64,000 nucleotides of DNA from Echinarachnius parma (taxonomy: Eukaryota; Echinodermata; Echinoidea; Clypeasteroida; Echinarachniidae), in NCBI GenBank assembly GCA_037951105.1, contig JBAMJV010010117.1, positions 1 to 64,000 of the forward strand, given 5' to 3'. A model generated the notes under the pieces. The model ran no database searches. It was given only the letters and a program-made list of their open reading frames with translations, and was not told the DNA's origin. Each line of letters opens with the position of its first letter. Within the stretch, counting starts at the first letter, position 1. Positions 48,005 to 59,965 of the stretch are shown here, piece after piece. Both the position numbers and the translations under genes were made by a program.

Positions 48005-48590
48005 ATTGTGAATTCAATAGGATTACGTATCCTAACTATTCCCGATGGACAGACTTAAAAGAACAACTGAAATTGAATTTTATTTTACACTTTTGAGATG
48101 ACATTCAAGTTTATCTTCAGCTATAAGTTCAAGTTAAATAATGCAATTCATAAACATGTTATTTCATTTTCCCTTTTTCGGAACATAATAAACAAAATAA
48201 TCTGTACATCAAATCAATGAAACTGAAGATTAATGAAAGAAAGAGCCAACGAGGAAGCAAAGCTCTATTTCTTATCAATAGCATGACTAGTGACCAAGCG
48301 CCTATGCGCGACGCCGTGCATTCGCGCATGTATAGGATCCTGTATATACAGTAATCGCTTGCGCTCTGAGTCTTGTCGATGACCGTAGTATCGCATACAT
48401 AAACTTCGCTCACAGTGCGTACAAAGGAATGCGTGATCGACTCATGAACAGTGTTCCCGTGATTGGGATTTAGAGCGCAATTATGGATTTATGATAAGCC
48501 AAATAGATTGGAAATATATATGTACATGTATATAATTATAGATCCATGTCGGATCTGTATGCATGTATATCTGCAGTTTGATATAGTTAC
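48005..48590. other. Unannotated sequence
   Basis: No gene or repeat supported. Confidence 0.4.
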
Positions 48591-48991
48591 ACCGAACACA
48601 AAAAGTAACTTACCCCCGAAGCAATTATTGCCCATAATTTCATAACCGATAATTGTTTCAAGATGTCATCTTACCACAATATTGGCACATTTGTTATGTT
48701 CGATATGTGCGAAGATCAGAGATATTCATCACTTTATGGCTGAATGAGCACAGATTAAAGACAAAATGGCCCAATTCAATTAAGGTATTGCGTGTGCCTG
48801 TACATTGTTGTGAATCAGCACATGTGGCGGAATGCATTGATCATGGTTTATGAAACAATGCTGTTTGATATTCCATTCATTTTGATTTTGTTATGGCACA
48901 TGTGGTAAAACTACCATATGGATATCTTGGCAAGACGAAATCTTGAAATGATTCTTGGTTGCTTAGGGGTAAGTTACTTTTTGTGTTCGGT
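48591..48991. mobile_element. MITE with ACCGAACACAAAAAG inverted ends
   Basis: Starts ACCGAACACAAAAAGTAACT and ends with its complement AGTTACTTTTTGTGTTCGGT. The inverted similarity extends through TTACCCC. The interior is not inverted. No target duplication was resolved. Confidence 0.8.
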
Positions 48992-50106
48992 TTAGTTGCC
49001 TATTCTAACACATGTTTTAACCCTAAACAGGCCGGGCTATTTTAAGTTTTTCTACGGCCGGGGGGGGGGGGGCATTATGGCCCCCCCCCCCCCCCTTAAG
49101 ATCTCGGCCGCGAAGCGGCCGATCGCCGTGAAAATTTGCACGTATGTTAAGTGAAGTGTATAGAATACAATGGAAATATAATTTTTTTCAAAAATGTATT
49201 AATTTGCATATTTATGGTAATTTATACAATAAAGTCATGAAATTCATATTTTTTACCCATAAATCATATATTCTTCATAATTAAACATTAGTTTTCACTA
49301 CATAATGTTCTTTAGACGATTTGGAATAATAATACAACAAAGAAATTTGGAAGAGCCCGGTTCTTCCTTGTTTTCTATTGTTTTTATAATATCTTATGTA
49401 TTTCTTTGTTTTGTTTTACTTATGTATTATATTGTTTTTGTTGTTTATTTTATTTCTAACTATAATTAAACTATTTTGAACACCAAAACAAACACCTAAC
49501 GTGTAAACAAGACCAAAATATCTCTTTTTACGAAAACTGATATTTCCGTATGTTTTGTACACAAATCACGAAATTGAGCGATTTTCGGGCTGACATGCAT
49601 AGACAAAAGGTCACGTGACTTCGTAACGGTAGGTCCGATTTCAAAAGTTTTGTTTTAAAAGATGCGCAAGACCCAAAAGAAAAAAGGTCACCAAGCAGCG
49701 GGGCGTCATCTTTACGCGTTCCGGAGCAATACAAAAAAATCGCGGAGGGGGGGGGGGGGGCATAATGGGCCCCCGACCTTATTATGGTTAATATTAAAGA
49801 TTTTAAAAAAGGAAATTTTACGTACTGATGTAAAAGGATTATTAGGATTAATATAATGACGTAGTTACAACTCGGCGATTTCCCCAAATCAAAAAGGGGG
49901 ATGTACGCCATACATTGTCTAAACATGTGTTAGACAGGAGGTGTTGATTAGCCTTATTCCGAGCATTTAAGCGAAAGAGATAAAGGGATATAAATGAGAT
50001 CAAATGAGATTTCCGTCCCTCATGGTCGGGTAATATAATACAAAACTGAAAGACCCAGCTTACTACAGAGAGAACACAGTCTGGCACGTAATCTTATCTG
50101 ATTCCA
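48992..50106. other. Spacer with poly(G)/poly(C) hairpins
   Basis: 49061-49094 is a G run, CATTATGG, then a C run, able to fold back, followed by the palindromic CGGCCGCGAAGCGGCCG (about 49105). 49747-49778 has a similar G run with CATAATGGGCCCCC. The related cores suggest ends of one element, but its boundaries are unclear. No gene supported. Confidence 0.45.
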
Positions 50107-50750
50107 AATTTCGATCACAGTGTGAACACACTGAGAACATACTGTGAATACGCACTGTGTGACAATACTGTTGAACATAGAGTGTTATCTTATTGCATTC
50201 TATGCTAGGGACACACTGTGAACAGTGAACACACATGGACACTTTGTGAACACACTGTGTACACCATGAACACATTGTGAACACATTGTGAACGCACCGT
50301 GAGAACACACTGTGAACACACTGCATAAACGTATACCGTGAACGTACTGTGAACACATTGTGAACACACTGCCAATCAAAATATGAACACACTGTGAACA
50401 CACTGTGGAACATGGAGTGCTTTCTTATGCAACTACATGTATATGCTGTGAACATACTGTGAACACACTGTGATCACATTGTGAACACACTGTGAATAAC
50501 AATATGAACACACGGTGAACACACTGTAAATCACAATATGAACACACTATGAATCACACTGTGAATCACGATATGAATACGCTGCGAATACAAGCTTCTA
50601 CTTTATATATACCTAATTAATTGTGAAACTGCCATTTATACACTTGTTATTTTGTTTTATGGTTTGAATAAACTGAACTGAAAAAAGAAAAAAATGTGAA
50701 TCTCAATATGAACACACTGTGAAAACACTGTGTAACACACTATGTTTACA
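50107..50750. repeat. 11-bp minisatellite, CACTGTGAACA unit
   Basis: Imperfect repeats of an 11-bp unit (ACTGTGAACAC) with variants run to about 50590, and a few more units follow an interruption at 50590-50690. The unit holds the imperfect palindrome TTCAC/GTGAA. Three units equal 33 bp, which keeps frames open and explains the 130-codon Cys/Val/Phe-rich minus frame. Confidence 0.9.
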
Positions 50751-52511
50751 AAGTTTTGGATAATGTCTCAAATAATCAAATAATGTATCAAATTTTGCTC
50801 ACATTGTATTCATAGTGATCTCAGTGTGATGAGTATTTAAACTATAACACAAATCGCGAATCTCCAATGTAAATGAGGCATAATCATATAAAAGGCGTAA
50901 CAACGAAACATGTGTATCATCAATATGCAGTTAGGCATGTTCTGTTTATAGTAAAGCTATATATTATTAACCGGTTCAGCGCCAGTTAATGAAAACGCAT
51001 TACGTTATAAAATACGTTGGTGGGGCTATGGTAATGTGATCGTTTATAATCACACACTTAAAAAAAACGCGGGAAATTGATGGGAATGGCGGGAACGTTC
51101 TTCTAATACGTCCACGGTGACCTTATATTACGAATTCCAGCATCTTAAAGAGATTGTTAGGAATTTGCATGCACTTTTAAATCGTTTTCACTAAACAGCT
51201 AGATTTTGATACACAATATTTAAAAATCACTCATGAAATGTCAGCGAAAAAACAGATCTGGTTCCGTTTTCGAAAGATAAAATTTACCCCCCTTGCGCGA
51301 ATGATTATCATTCAATGTAATACTGAGCCGCCAGTGGAAATTAAAGTGTTGACAAAGACGAATAACTCAAAACGACATGTAAAAATTGTCGCTATTCACG
51401 AATCATTCATTATCAAATTTATACCATGAAACTAAACACGAAATGAATACGCTTTCATTTATCGAACGATATTACAATTTCTTCAAGGTTAGTGTTACCA
51501 GATGTTAGTGTTGCAAAGCCCTGACAACACCTTTAATGAGTAAACAAACATCAACATCAACCAGCTGTGTTTAACATTAAAACTCACATTGAAGTATCTT
51601 CATAATCTATAGCAGAGCGGAACAGGCCTACCTAATAGGGCTGTTATTTCGGCTCCGTTTTCCACGTTTTCGGTAATTTTGCAGCAGTACCTAATCTGCT
51701 ACGTCATTTTAACTCTCTTTTGTGGCAATTTTGTGGACTCATTTCGACAAAATGGCAAGGAAAATCAGGATCGTAATTGGCAATTATCTCTCTAGTTAGT
51801 CAATGAAGAGCCATGAAGAGCTGATTCAAGACTGCTTTGTCATGACAATGTCATGATCGAGAGAGCGGTACGCTGTTTTCAAATGGGTCTTGAGATACCA
51901 ACAGGTATATTATAGTTAAAAACTCATGTCCTGATCCTATGCGTATAAGAAAGATAAATTATGTTAAATGGATCCAACACGCACGATTTTATTTAAATAA
52001 ATGAAAGCTTGTGCGAGATATCATTATAATAGGTATAGAGATAATTTAAACGAATGTTTGCAGTCATTTCGTCTCTGATTAAGACTCTGTATAATGTATA
52101 AGAATCGGTTGTTCAGCCCCAGTGTTGATTCTTATTTCATGATAAACAAATTCTGATAAAGGTCACGAATTATAGTAGATAATTGCACTGGAATTAATTT
52201 TCAGGAGTGCTTTTTCTTGAAGTTATTATCCCCCAAAAAGAAAAAAGCTTGGATGAAAGAGTTGTGTTAACATTTAGATGAAGAAACATACATGGCTCTG
52301 TCGCCGCATTCTAGAAATTTCTATAACCCTGTTAACATAATCAAAAACACATACCTGAAACACAGATGTATTATCATTTTTGTTGTGTTGTACCATAGAT
52401 GTTTTCCAAGCAATATCATAATCTATTTTGTTTTGTCTTCATAGTCATATGGTTGAAGTCTTGAAGACATAGTCGTACCCATAATTTTTTCAAGGGGGTT
52501 GATTTAGCTTC
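50751..52511. other. Unannotated AT-rich sequence
   Basis: No gene or repeat supported. Confidence 0.4.
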
Positions 52512-52575
52512 AGTGGCGTAGATGGGGTGTGTTTGAATACAAAAAACAGTTGTTTTTTTCGCTAAAGGAGGGTGT

Positions 52576-52606
<31 letters not shown>

Positions 52607-52620
52607 TCGGTACGCCTATG
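52512..52620. mobile_element. Short hAT-like MITE with poly(C) core
   Basis: CAGTGGCGTAGATGGGG at the left and CGGTACGCCTATG at the right are approximate inverses around a run of about 28 C. Flanking 8-mers do not match, so the target duplication is lost or the ends are misjudged. Confidence 0.5.
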
Positions 52621-52904
52621 GTTGAATAGTTCAAGATGTTAAAATCGAGTATGTGTTTGACATGCTATACAAAGTAAATTCGTTATCATTCCTCCGAAAC
52701 ACGTGCGTGCATATATGTTTTTATATAATCATGTATTTTCATATCCCGACCTTATATTCCAAGAAAAATAATATAACGCACCTCTATTATCAGTATTGTG
52801 TTGATATAGTTGAAGAGTTCAAATAGTTAAAAATATGCTTTGCTTTGTCATGAGAATCGAAATTCGATACAAGCGCCTCTCCAAAAATATAACTTTAATC
52901 ATGT
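52621..52904. other. Degenerate satellite edge
   Basis: No gene. CAAGC and AAGTTATC-like words already foreshadow the array that follows. Confidence 0.35.
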
Positions 52905-55740
52905 TTTTATCATATTACCTTGACGGTTTTCCAAGCAATACAGCGCTTCTAAGTTATCAAACGCAGGCCCCTGAAATATTCGGATATCTTTTTAATCATA
53001 TTTTAATATGATTATAATATATCTGGACTATTTTCCAAGCAAATACAGCGCAGCGCATGTAAGTTATCAAACGCAGGCCTCTGAAATATATCTTTTTTAA
53101 CAATAATTATGTAACAAGGGCGTCGATTTCTTCTCGCCATTGGGGGGGGGGGGGGGGGGGGGATGATTCGTCATCTCTGGCGAGGGAGCGAAGCGACAAC
53201 CCAGCAGCGTGCCCGGGTTTTTATGGCTGAGGGGAGGGGGGGCAAAGCTTTTGAATTCAGCTGTTTAGAAATTGGAAGATTATTGAGTGCACATTGCAAG
53301 CATCATGTTATGAGCTGGGCTTTGTCCAATATGAACTTTAGCCTGATAGATACATATATTGCAAGCATTATGATGGAAGCCTGAATAGCATCAATCATGG
53401 GATACCCACATTGGGAAGCTTATTGGGGGTCCAGGGGGCGGAGCCCCCTGAAGCTTTTGGATTTGTAATATCCAGATATAAATATGTTGTCTATATGTAA
53501 ATATAGAGTTAACTATTCTTTAGTTAATATTGGCTTTTGAATTAGCTGTTTAGAGATTGGAAGATTATTAAGTGCACATTGCAAGCATCCTGTTATGATG
53601 AGGGCACTGTCCAAGTATGGATGAATTTTAGCCTGATAGATAAATAATGTCGATTGCAATCATCCTGATGGAACCCTGAATAGAATAAGTCAAGGGATAC
53701 CCACATTGGAAAGCTTATTGGGGGTCCAGGGGGCGAAGCCCCCGGAAGCTTTGGGATTTGTAATATCCAGAAATAAAGATGTTGTATAATATGTTAATAG
53801 GAAATACAAAGTTAACTATTGAATAGTTAGCTCAATTTTAGTGAGCGAAGCGCAAACGCACAGTGGGTCAGGATCGCCTGAAAGTTTGCCAAGAGAGAAG
53901 TCCTGAATAAAACTATTTAATGAGTACATGGCTGGTACTGGGTCAAATAACCTTAATGTGGGTTCCAGGGGCACAGCCCCGGAAATTTTTGGATTTGGGC
54001 AGTTTAGCATTACCAAAAAGTAAGACTATAGTAATAACTTACATTCATGAGAGGGGGCAATGCTCCTTAATTTTAATGTTATTATATATTTTTGAACCCC
54101 AAATATTGGGGGGGGGGGGGGGGGATGATAATACAGGCCATCCCCCCACCTGAAATATTGGGGGGGGGGGATATATCCCCCCATCCCCCCCGTGATCGAC
54201 GCCCCTGTTATGTAATATGATCATAATTTATCTCGTCTATTTTCCAAGCAATAAAGCGCATGTAAGTTATCAAACGCAGGCCTCTGAAATATACCTTCGT
54301 AATAATTATTATGTAATATGATTATAATATTTTTTGATTATTTTCCAAGCAGTATCAAAAGCACGCCTCTGAAATATATCTTTTTAATAACTATGTAATA
54401 TAATCATAATTATCTCGACTACTTCCAAAGCAATAAAGCACATCTAAGTTATCAAACGCAGACCTCTGAAATATATCTTTAAAAACAAATTATGTAATAT
54501 GATCATAATTTATCTCGACTATTTCCCAAGCAAATACAGCGCAGCGCATGTAAGTTATCAAACGCAGGCCTCTGAAATATATATTTTTTAACAATAATTA
54601 TGTAATATGATCATAATTTATCTCGACTATTTTCCAAGCAATACAGCGCATGACATGTAAGTTATCAAACGCAGGCCTCTGAAATATTCCTTTGTAATAA
54701 TTATTATGTAATATGATTATAATATTTTGGGACTATTTTCCAAGCAGTATCAAAAGCACGCCTCTGAAATATATCTTTTTAATAACTATGTAATATAATC
54801 ATAATTATCTCGACTACTTCCAAAGCAATAAAGCACATCTAAGTTATCAAACGCAGACCTCTGAAATATATCTTTAAAAACAAATTATGTAATATGATCA
54901 TAATTTATCTCGACTATTTCCCAAGCAAATACAGCGCAGCGCATGTAAGTTATCAAACGCAGGCCTCTGAAATATATATTTTTAAACAATAATTATGTAA
55001 TATGATCATAATTTATCTCGACTATTTTCCAAGCAATACAGCGCATGACATGTAAGCTATCAAACGCAGGCCTCTGAAATATACCTTCGTAATAATTATT
55101 ATGTAATATGATTATAATATTTTTGGACTATTTTCCAAGCAGTATCAAAAGCACGCCTCTGAAATATATCTTTTTAATAACTATGTAATATAATCATAAT
55201 TATCTCGACTACTTCCAAAGCAATAAAGCACATCTAAGTTATCAAACGCAGACCTCTGAAATATATCTTTAAAAACAAATTATGTAATATGATCATAATT
55301 TATCTCGACTTTTTCCCAAGCAAATACAGCGCAGCGCATGTAAGTTATCAAACGCAGGCCTCTGAAATATATATTTTTTAACAATAATTATGTAATATGA
55401 TCATAATTTATCTCGACTATTTTCCAAGCAATACAGCGCATGACATGTAAGTTATCAAACGCAGGCCTCTGAAATATACCTTCGTAATAATTATTATGTA
55501 ATATGATTATAATATTTTGGGACTATTTTCCAAGCAGTATCAAAAGCACGCCTCTGAAATATATCTTTTTAATAACTATGTAATATAATCATAATTATCT
55601 CGACTACTTCCAAAGCAATAAAGCACATCTAAGTTATCAAACGCAGACCTCTGAAATAATATATCTTTAAACAAAAATTATGTAAAATGATCATAATTTA
55701 TCTCGACTACTTTCCAATCAATACAGCACATTAAGTTATC
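52905..55740. repeat. Higher-order satellite, 395-bp period of about four subunits
   Basis: Subunits of roughly 100 bp share TATTTTCCAAGCAA, GTAAGTTATCAAACGCAG and CCTCTGAAATATA. The marker CGACTACTTCCAAAGC occurs at 54416, 54811, 55206 and 55601, giving exactly 395 bp three times. The array is interrupted by an hAT element at 53115-54207. Subunits at the left edge are more diverged. Confidence 0.95.
53115..54207. mobile_element. hAT-type element inserted in the satellite
   Basis: CAAGGGCGTCGAT...ATCGACGCCCCTG with TTATGTAA duplicated at 53107-53114 and 54208-54215. Uninterrupted satellite units carry a single TTATGTAA, which confirms the target. It is 1093 bp. The interior holds a direct repeat with GGGGGTCCAGGGGGCG at 53425 and 53720 (period 295) and a degenerate third near 53960. 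Same family as 26088-27083. No transposase frame. Confidence 0.92.
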
Positions 55741-56132
55741 ACTATTGGGCTCATAGTTGGCGAGTTCAAAAAGATAACTTTGTTACCATGTTATCATAAT
55801 CATATAAAAAATCGATACCTTCGACTCTGAACCATAAGGTTGCAAAGAATTAAAAAGATCATAATCTTCTCGAATGTTGTTAAAGCTGCAATGCAGCGCA
55901 TATCATGTGGTATGTAATTGCAATTTTTTTTTAGAGGAAGATTGCTTATTCTATTTTTACGATTTTTACGATATCACATGCCTCCGAAAATTGTAAGCTG
56001 ATTTGATTATGCATTATGGTTATATCCAAGCAATATAAAGGGCATCTCAATTATTTTCTTGATAGTTGAAAAGTTCATATAGCTAAAAATGAAGTTTACC
56101 GTAACTACGTTTCCAACGCCTTTGTAACACAT
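55741..56132. other. Unannotated AT-rich sequence
   Basis: Satellite similarity fades here. No gene supported. Confidence 0.4.
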
Positions 56133-56135
56133 AAT

Positions 56136-56828
56136 GGGCCGTATGCATAAAAACAAGCAATTGCTTATAAGCAAATGCTTTAAGCACAAGCAAGAGCTTG
56201 TCAAGCAAAAGATCAAGTTCAAGCAATTGCTTAAATTCGTATGCACGAGCCTTTGCTTGTGCTGAAACCTTTTGCTTGCACTGCCTAAGCAATTGCTTAC
56301 GTGTTGGACAAAGGATCGTTACGGTTGTGCGAACATCGCACTGCAGGGCAACAACGCTTCGTGCCCGACCTGGCAGCAGTATTTTATATTACGCAAATAG
56401 GGGGGAAACAGCGCAGAGCATCAGGGGGGTTTCTGTGCAGATCGATGGACAAAAATTGCCCTAAAAAGTCTAAAATAACAGGAATTTGATCACAACATAA
56501 CCTCTGGAATATGGAGCTTGAAATCATCCTGAAACGGTACGAAAATTTGATCCTTAAACGCGAATGCACTGAGTAAGCAAGAGCTCAAGCTGGTCTGGAT
56601 GTGCTTGAAAAAACGCAAGCAATTGCTTATCAAGACAAGTAAAAGGTTCGTTTTATGCATACGGTTTTAAGCAATTGCTTGTTTGGTAAGCAATTGCTTA
56701 CGAGCAGTAAGCAATTGCTTGTGCTTGTAAGCAAATGCTTTTGCTTGCAAGCAATTGCTTGTTTTTATGCATACCGATTCAAGCAAAAGGCTAGCACAAG
56801 CAATTGCTTGCTTTTATGCATACGGCCC
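56136..56828. mobile_element. MITE carrying nine AAGCAATTGCTT palindromes
   Basis: Ends GGGCCGTATGCATAAAAAC and TTTTATGCATACGGCCC; AAT flanks both sides (56133-56135 and 56829-56831). The 12-bp palindrome AAGCAATTGCTT occurs exactly nine times, plus AAGCAAATGCTT variants. A further internal copy of the terminal TTTTATGCATACGG lies near 56651 and a near-copy near 56764. The middle (56310-56560) is unrelated and contains a 62-codon frame with no motif. Confidence 0.85.
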
Positions 56829-56831
56829 AAT

Positions 56832-58059
56832 GTTTTTGCACTCACGATGCAATAATGTTCTAAACATGACTGATTTCCAGGCAATAATAAGAGCTTAATT
56901 TCAAAAGGCTCTAAGTCAACTTTTTCATTGAATTTTTTTTTTCTTTTTCCAACTTTGAACACATGCCTATATGGGAATATGAAAATAAAACGTTCCATAT
57001 TTTGATTTTGATTGTGCAATTTATCCTGAAGTTCGGATTTCTAGATACCTATTTAGCTTATTACTATACTAATATAGTTAACTCAAGTTATGCAAAGTGG
57101 ATTGAGCGCCTTTTTAAAACTAAGCTCTTACTATTATATAGCGTAATAAATAGGGCGCGAATGCATGGTACATCGATCTAGATTACTGCGAAAATGAACA
57201 GCTTGATTGATAGACCAAATAATAAGCCTCGTGTAATGTTGTTTTCATGTTCGTGCATGAGTTACGAAAAAAGGGTGTAAGGTAGTCAACCTAGCCCCCG
57301 ATACCCCTTGGCTCATAAACTCACCTTAAAGGGAACCAACAACCCCAACAATAATATTCTTATCAATGAAATGTAATAGTTTTAGTCGTCCATTCAAACA
57401 ACACGTTCAGAAAAAAAATAGGTTTTCAGGCAAATTCTGTATAAAAAATTGAAATCGCATCCCCATATTTTGTGTTCATGGGTCTGCAGAAGAAGACGAG
57501 TCTATTTCCTAGGACGTACACGTTCTATTGTCTCCACACGTATACGCGTGTATATAATTGATGCACTCGCGAACGTTTTGCGCTTACGGAACCAAAGGCC
57601 CTGTTAGGTTCCGTATGTGTGGTGATACACTGCATTGTTAATGAATTACACAACTCTTTGTTGTGGACTTCTGTTTTATATCAAAATTGGGTGACCCAAG
57701 ATAGTCGTGACCCTTTACCGTCACAAATATCTTGACAAGTCTATGTACGTGTGCAGTGACATACACCGTTCTTCTAAATTAGCTTATTTGAAACATTAAT
57801 GTTGACAAGAATACAATAAAGCCCACTTTTATTTGACAGGTTTGCGGCGATCGATAATGATAATACTTATCGTCTAGATGCCATCTGGCGAACTATAATG
57901 TTTCACCTATATTTTTAATCTTCGTCGAAATTTCTAGTGTCTTCTGGAATTGTTTACCAATCTGCTCCTAATCATGCGCGCGTGCTTTGTAACTAAAAGT
58001 ATGTTCTTAGTAAAGACTGGGTTATATTAGCGGAATTATATTTCCGTCAAGGCCAAATG
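56832..58059. other. Unannotated sequence with a possible TTAA element end
   Basis: TTAA at 57326-57329 followed by AGGGAACCAACAACC looks like another left terminus of the TTAA group, but no matching right end was found. No gene supported. Confidence 0.4.
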
Positions 58060-58680
58060 AACATTGTCGTGCTTATAATTATGATCCTGTTCTCTCTCTA
58101 ACTCCTCTCTCCACTATCTCACTTTCTATTTTTCTCATTATAGAGTATAAATATATAGAAATAGGCTAAGGGAGGTTAAATCAGCTAGACAGAGTGTTTA
58201 ACCTTGGGGGATCTTCAGTCACCTACTAACTTTCACTTCTAATCTGTCGCTCTATATTCTCTATCCCCTCTCGCTCTCTCCCTCTCTTCATTACCAATCT
58301 TTTCATCTCTATATTCCTGCCCTATTTTTCCCTCACTAATATAAGTAATAATAGTTACAATTTGAACGGGAATAGTCTATCTTTCCATCTCTCTCCCCGC
58401 TCTATCCTTTCTCTCTAGACTCTGTCGCTCTCCTTTTGTTTTCAGTAATAAACCTAACTAGCATTTTCGAATACGAAGAAAACAGCTCATGTTGATAGTT
58501 GATATCCGTAAACATTATTTTTCTTTTCCTTAATGTGGAAGCAATTTAGTCACACCCCCTTCTCCTCTCTCCCTCTCACCCTCTCTCTTCCATTACATCA
58601 CTTCATATCTCCCCCCTCTCCTTTTTATCCATCTCTCCCACCCCTTTTTGTTCTCGTGATCTCTTATGATGTATACATGT
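58060..58680. repeat. CT-rich low-complexity region
   Basis: Several stretches of CTCTCTCC-type sequence (58090-58140, 58245-58330, 58385-58440, 58550-58650). A similar stretch recurs at 59275-59330 as part of a local duplication. Confidence 0.7.
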
Positions 58681-58707
58681 TCTGGAACAAGAAGAAAGCA
58701 GGCTTAC

Positions 58708-58739
58708 CTTTTATCTCATGTAGATGTGAAGACATGATT
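58708..58739 (-). CDS. Mini-exon candidate, copy 2 (donor AAAG|GTAAGCC)
   Basis: Read on the minus strand, a frame encoding TIMSSHLHEIK ends in phase 1 at AAAG|GTAAGCC (donor at 58707-58702). It matches copy 1 at 59387-59417 (RTSSYLHDMK) in sequence, frame and donor. Differences are mostly conservative (Y/H, D/E, M/I). Intron-side sequence is also partly conserved, so this may be only a duplicated segment. No acceptor is convincing. Confidence 0.2.
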
Positions 58740-58825
58740 GTACTTTGCTTAAAGACATCCATGTAAAGTGTCTAACTCCACGAAAATTCAGTATGAAGAT
58801 AATTATAATTGAAAATCATTATTTC

Positions 58826-59045
58826 AAAAGCGTTAGCCAACGCTTTTGAGAAACGTACAATTGTTGTAGTTGAACACGCCCGCCGCGGCCGGCAGCGCGC
58901 CACGCGATAACGAACTCTGGCCTGCGGAGTAGCCGAAACCTTCGGCAGCACGACCATCGAGCACGACGGGTCGTTGGGCTGAGCGCGCGCAAATTCTGTA
59001 CCGTCTGTATACACGTGTGCGGAATTCGTAAAACGGACGATTATT
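58826..59045. other. GC-rich, CpG-rich island
   Basis: A block rich in CpG (for example CGCCCGCCGCGGCCGG) inside AT-rich DNA, preceded by the hairpin CAAAAGCGTTAGCCAACG. The 99-codon minus frame across it has no motif. It could be a CpG-island-like regulatory region or an inserted GC-rich element. Confidence 0.45.
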
Positions 59046-59386
59046 ACTGCAACAAATCTACGGCAGGCCATCAGTATTCGGTGATAAAATATGAAATCAA
59101 TATCGTTTTTTTTTCACTAGGTAAAAAGTGGACGTTTTCTTTCAAACTTTCACAAATCTTCTAATTGTATTTTACAATGATATTGATATAGGATTGAAGT
59201 CTCAAATGTCATTTTGTGCAATATCTGATACTTTACACGGATCACTTAAATGTAGAAGCAGGTTTAGTTTAATACTTTCTCTTCCCTCCCTCCCCCACTC
59301 TCTTTCCCTATCTCCCACCCTCTTCTGAATAATTGTCCTCTCTCGTGATATTTTCATTTTCTTGAACGGGAAGTAAAGAGGCTTAC

Positions 59387-59417
59387 CTTTCATGTCATGC
59401 AGATATGAAGACGTCCG
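59387..59417 (-). CDS. Mini-exon candidate, copy 1 (donor AAAG|GTAAGCC)
   Basis: On the minus strand CGG ACG TCT TCA TAT CTG encodes RTSSYLHDMK and ends in phase 1 at AAAG|GTAAGCC (59386-59381). GGTGGAG| just before it could be an acceptor, but the pyrimidine tract is poor. The same residues occur in a neighbouring duplicate at 58708-58739. It could lie downstream of the exon candidate at 60494-60640 on the same strand; phases would allow it, but nothing proves a link. Confidence 0.2.
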
Positions 59418-59489
59418 CTCCACCTCTTCGTTTTGGTCTTAACTCTTTTTCCCGCACGCTTCCTTTGGTGTAGTTTTCCGATGTGTTTC

Positions 59490-59770
59490 TTGAAGAATGT
59501 TTGTGTGTTGTATAAGAGCATGTGTGCGTATATATGTGTGTGTATGTGTGTGTGTTTGTGTGTGCCGTGCGTGTGTGTGTGTGTGCGCGCGCGCGCGTGT
59601 ATAACGTGTGTGCGTGGTGGTGAGTTTGTTTGTGTGTATATGTGTGGGTGTGTATATGTATGTATGTTTGTTTGTGATAATTTGTTTGTTTGTTTGATTG
59701 TTTGTGTTTGTATGCAGATGTGCGTGTGTGGGTTTATGTTTGTTTGTATGTTTGTATGTTTGTTTCTTCC
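59490..59770. repeat. (GT)n-rich low-complexity region
   Basis: Imperfect GT/TGTT repeats including a GTGTGTGC-GCGCGCGCG stretch, capable of Z-DNA. The 145- and 158-codon frames on the two strands run through it and are not genes. Confidence 0.9.
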
Positions 59771-59965
59771 TGGGTTTAGTTATTCCCATCGAGCCATAAT
59801 ACATGACCCTCAAGGTCCCCACGGCGATGGATTCAAAGGCTTTAATATATTGTACATCACGAGGATTTGATTTCAGATGCCAGACACTTGTCACCTTTGG
59901 GAGTATATTCGTCAAAACTTGATGTATTTATTTTCAGGATTGTGTTCCCCGGCTCAGTTGCATAA

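Noticed and set aside
50063..50455. 130-codon Cys/Val/Phe-rich minus frame resembling a repetitive protein
   Set aside because: The 11-bp minisatellite has no stops in this phase (33 bp per three units); no start context, splice sites or family similarity.
58533..58766. 77-codon plus frame in the CT-rich region
   Set aside because: Mostly Ser/Pro/Leu from CT repeats; the exon-like signal there is on the other strand.
59439..59915. 158-codon His/Thr-rich minus frame and 145-codon plus frame
   Set aside because: Both run through the (GT)n-rich tract on opposite strands.
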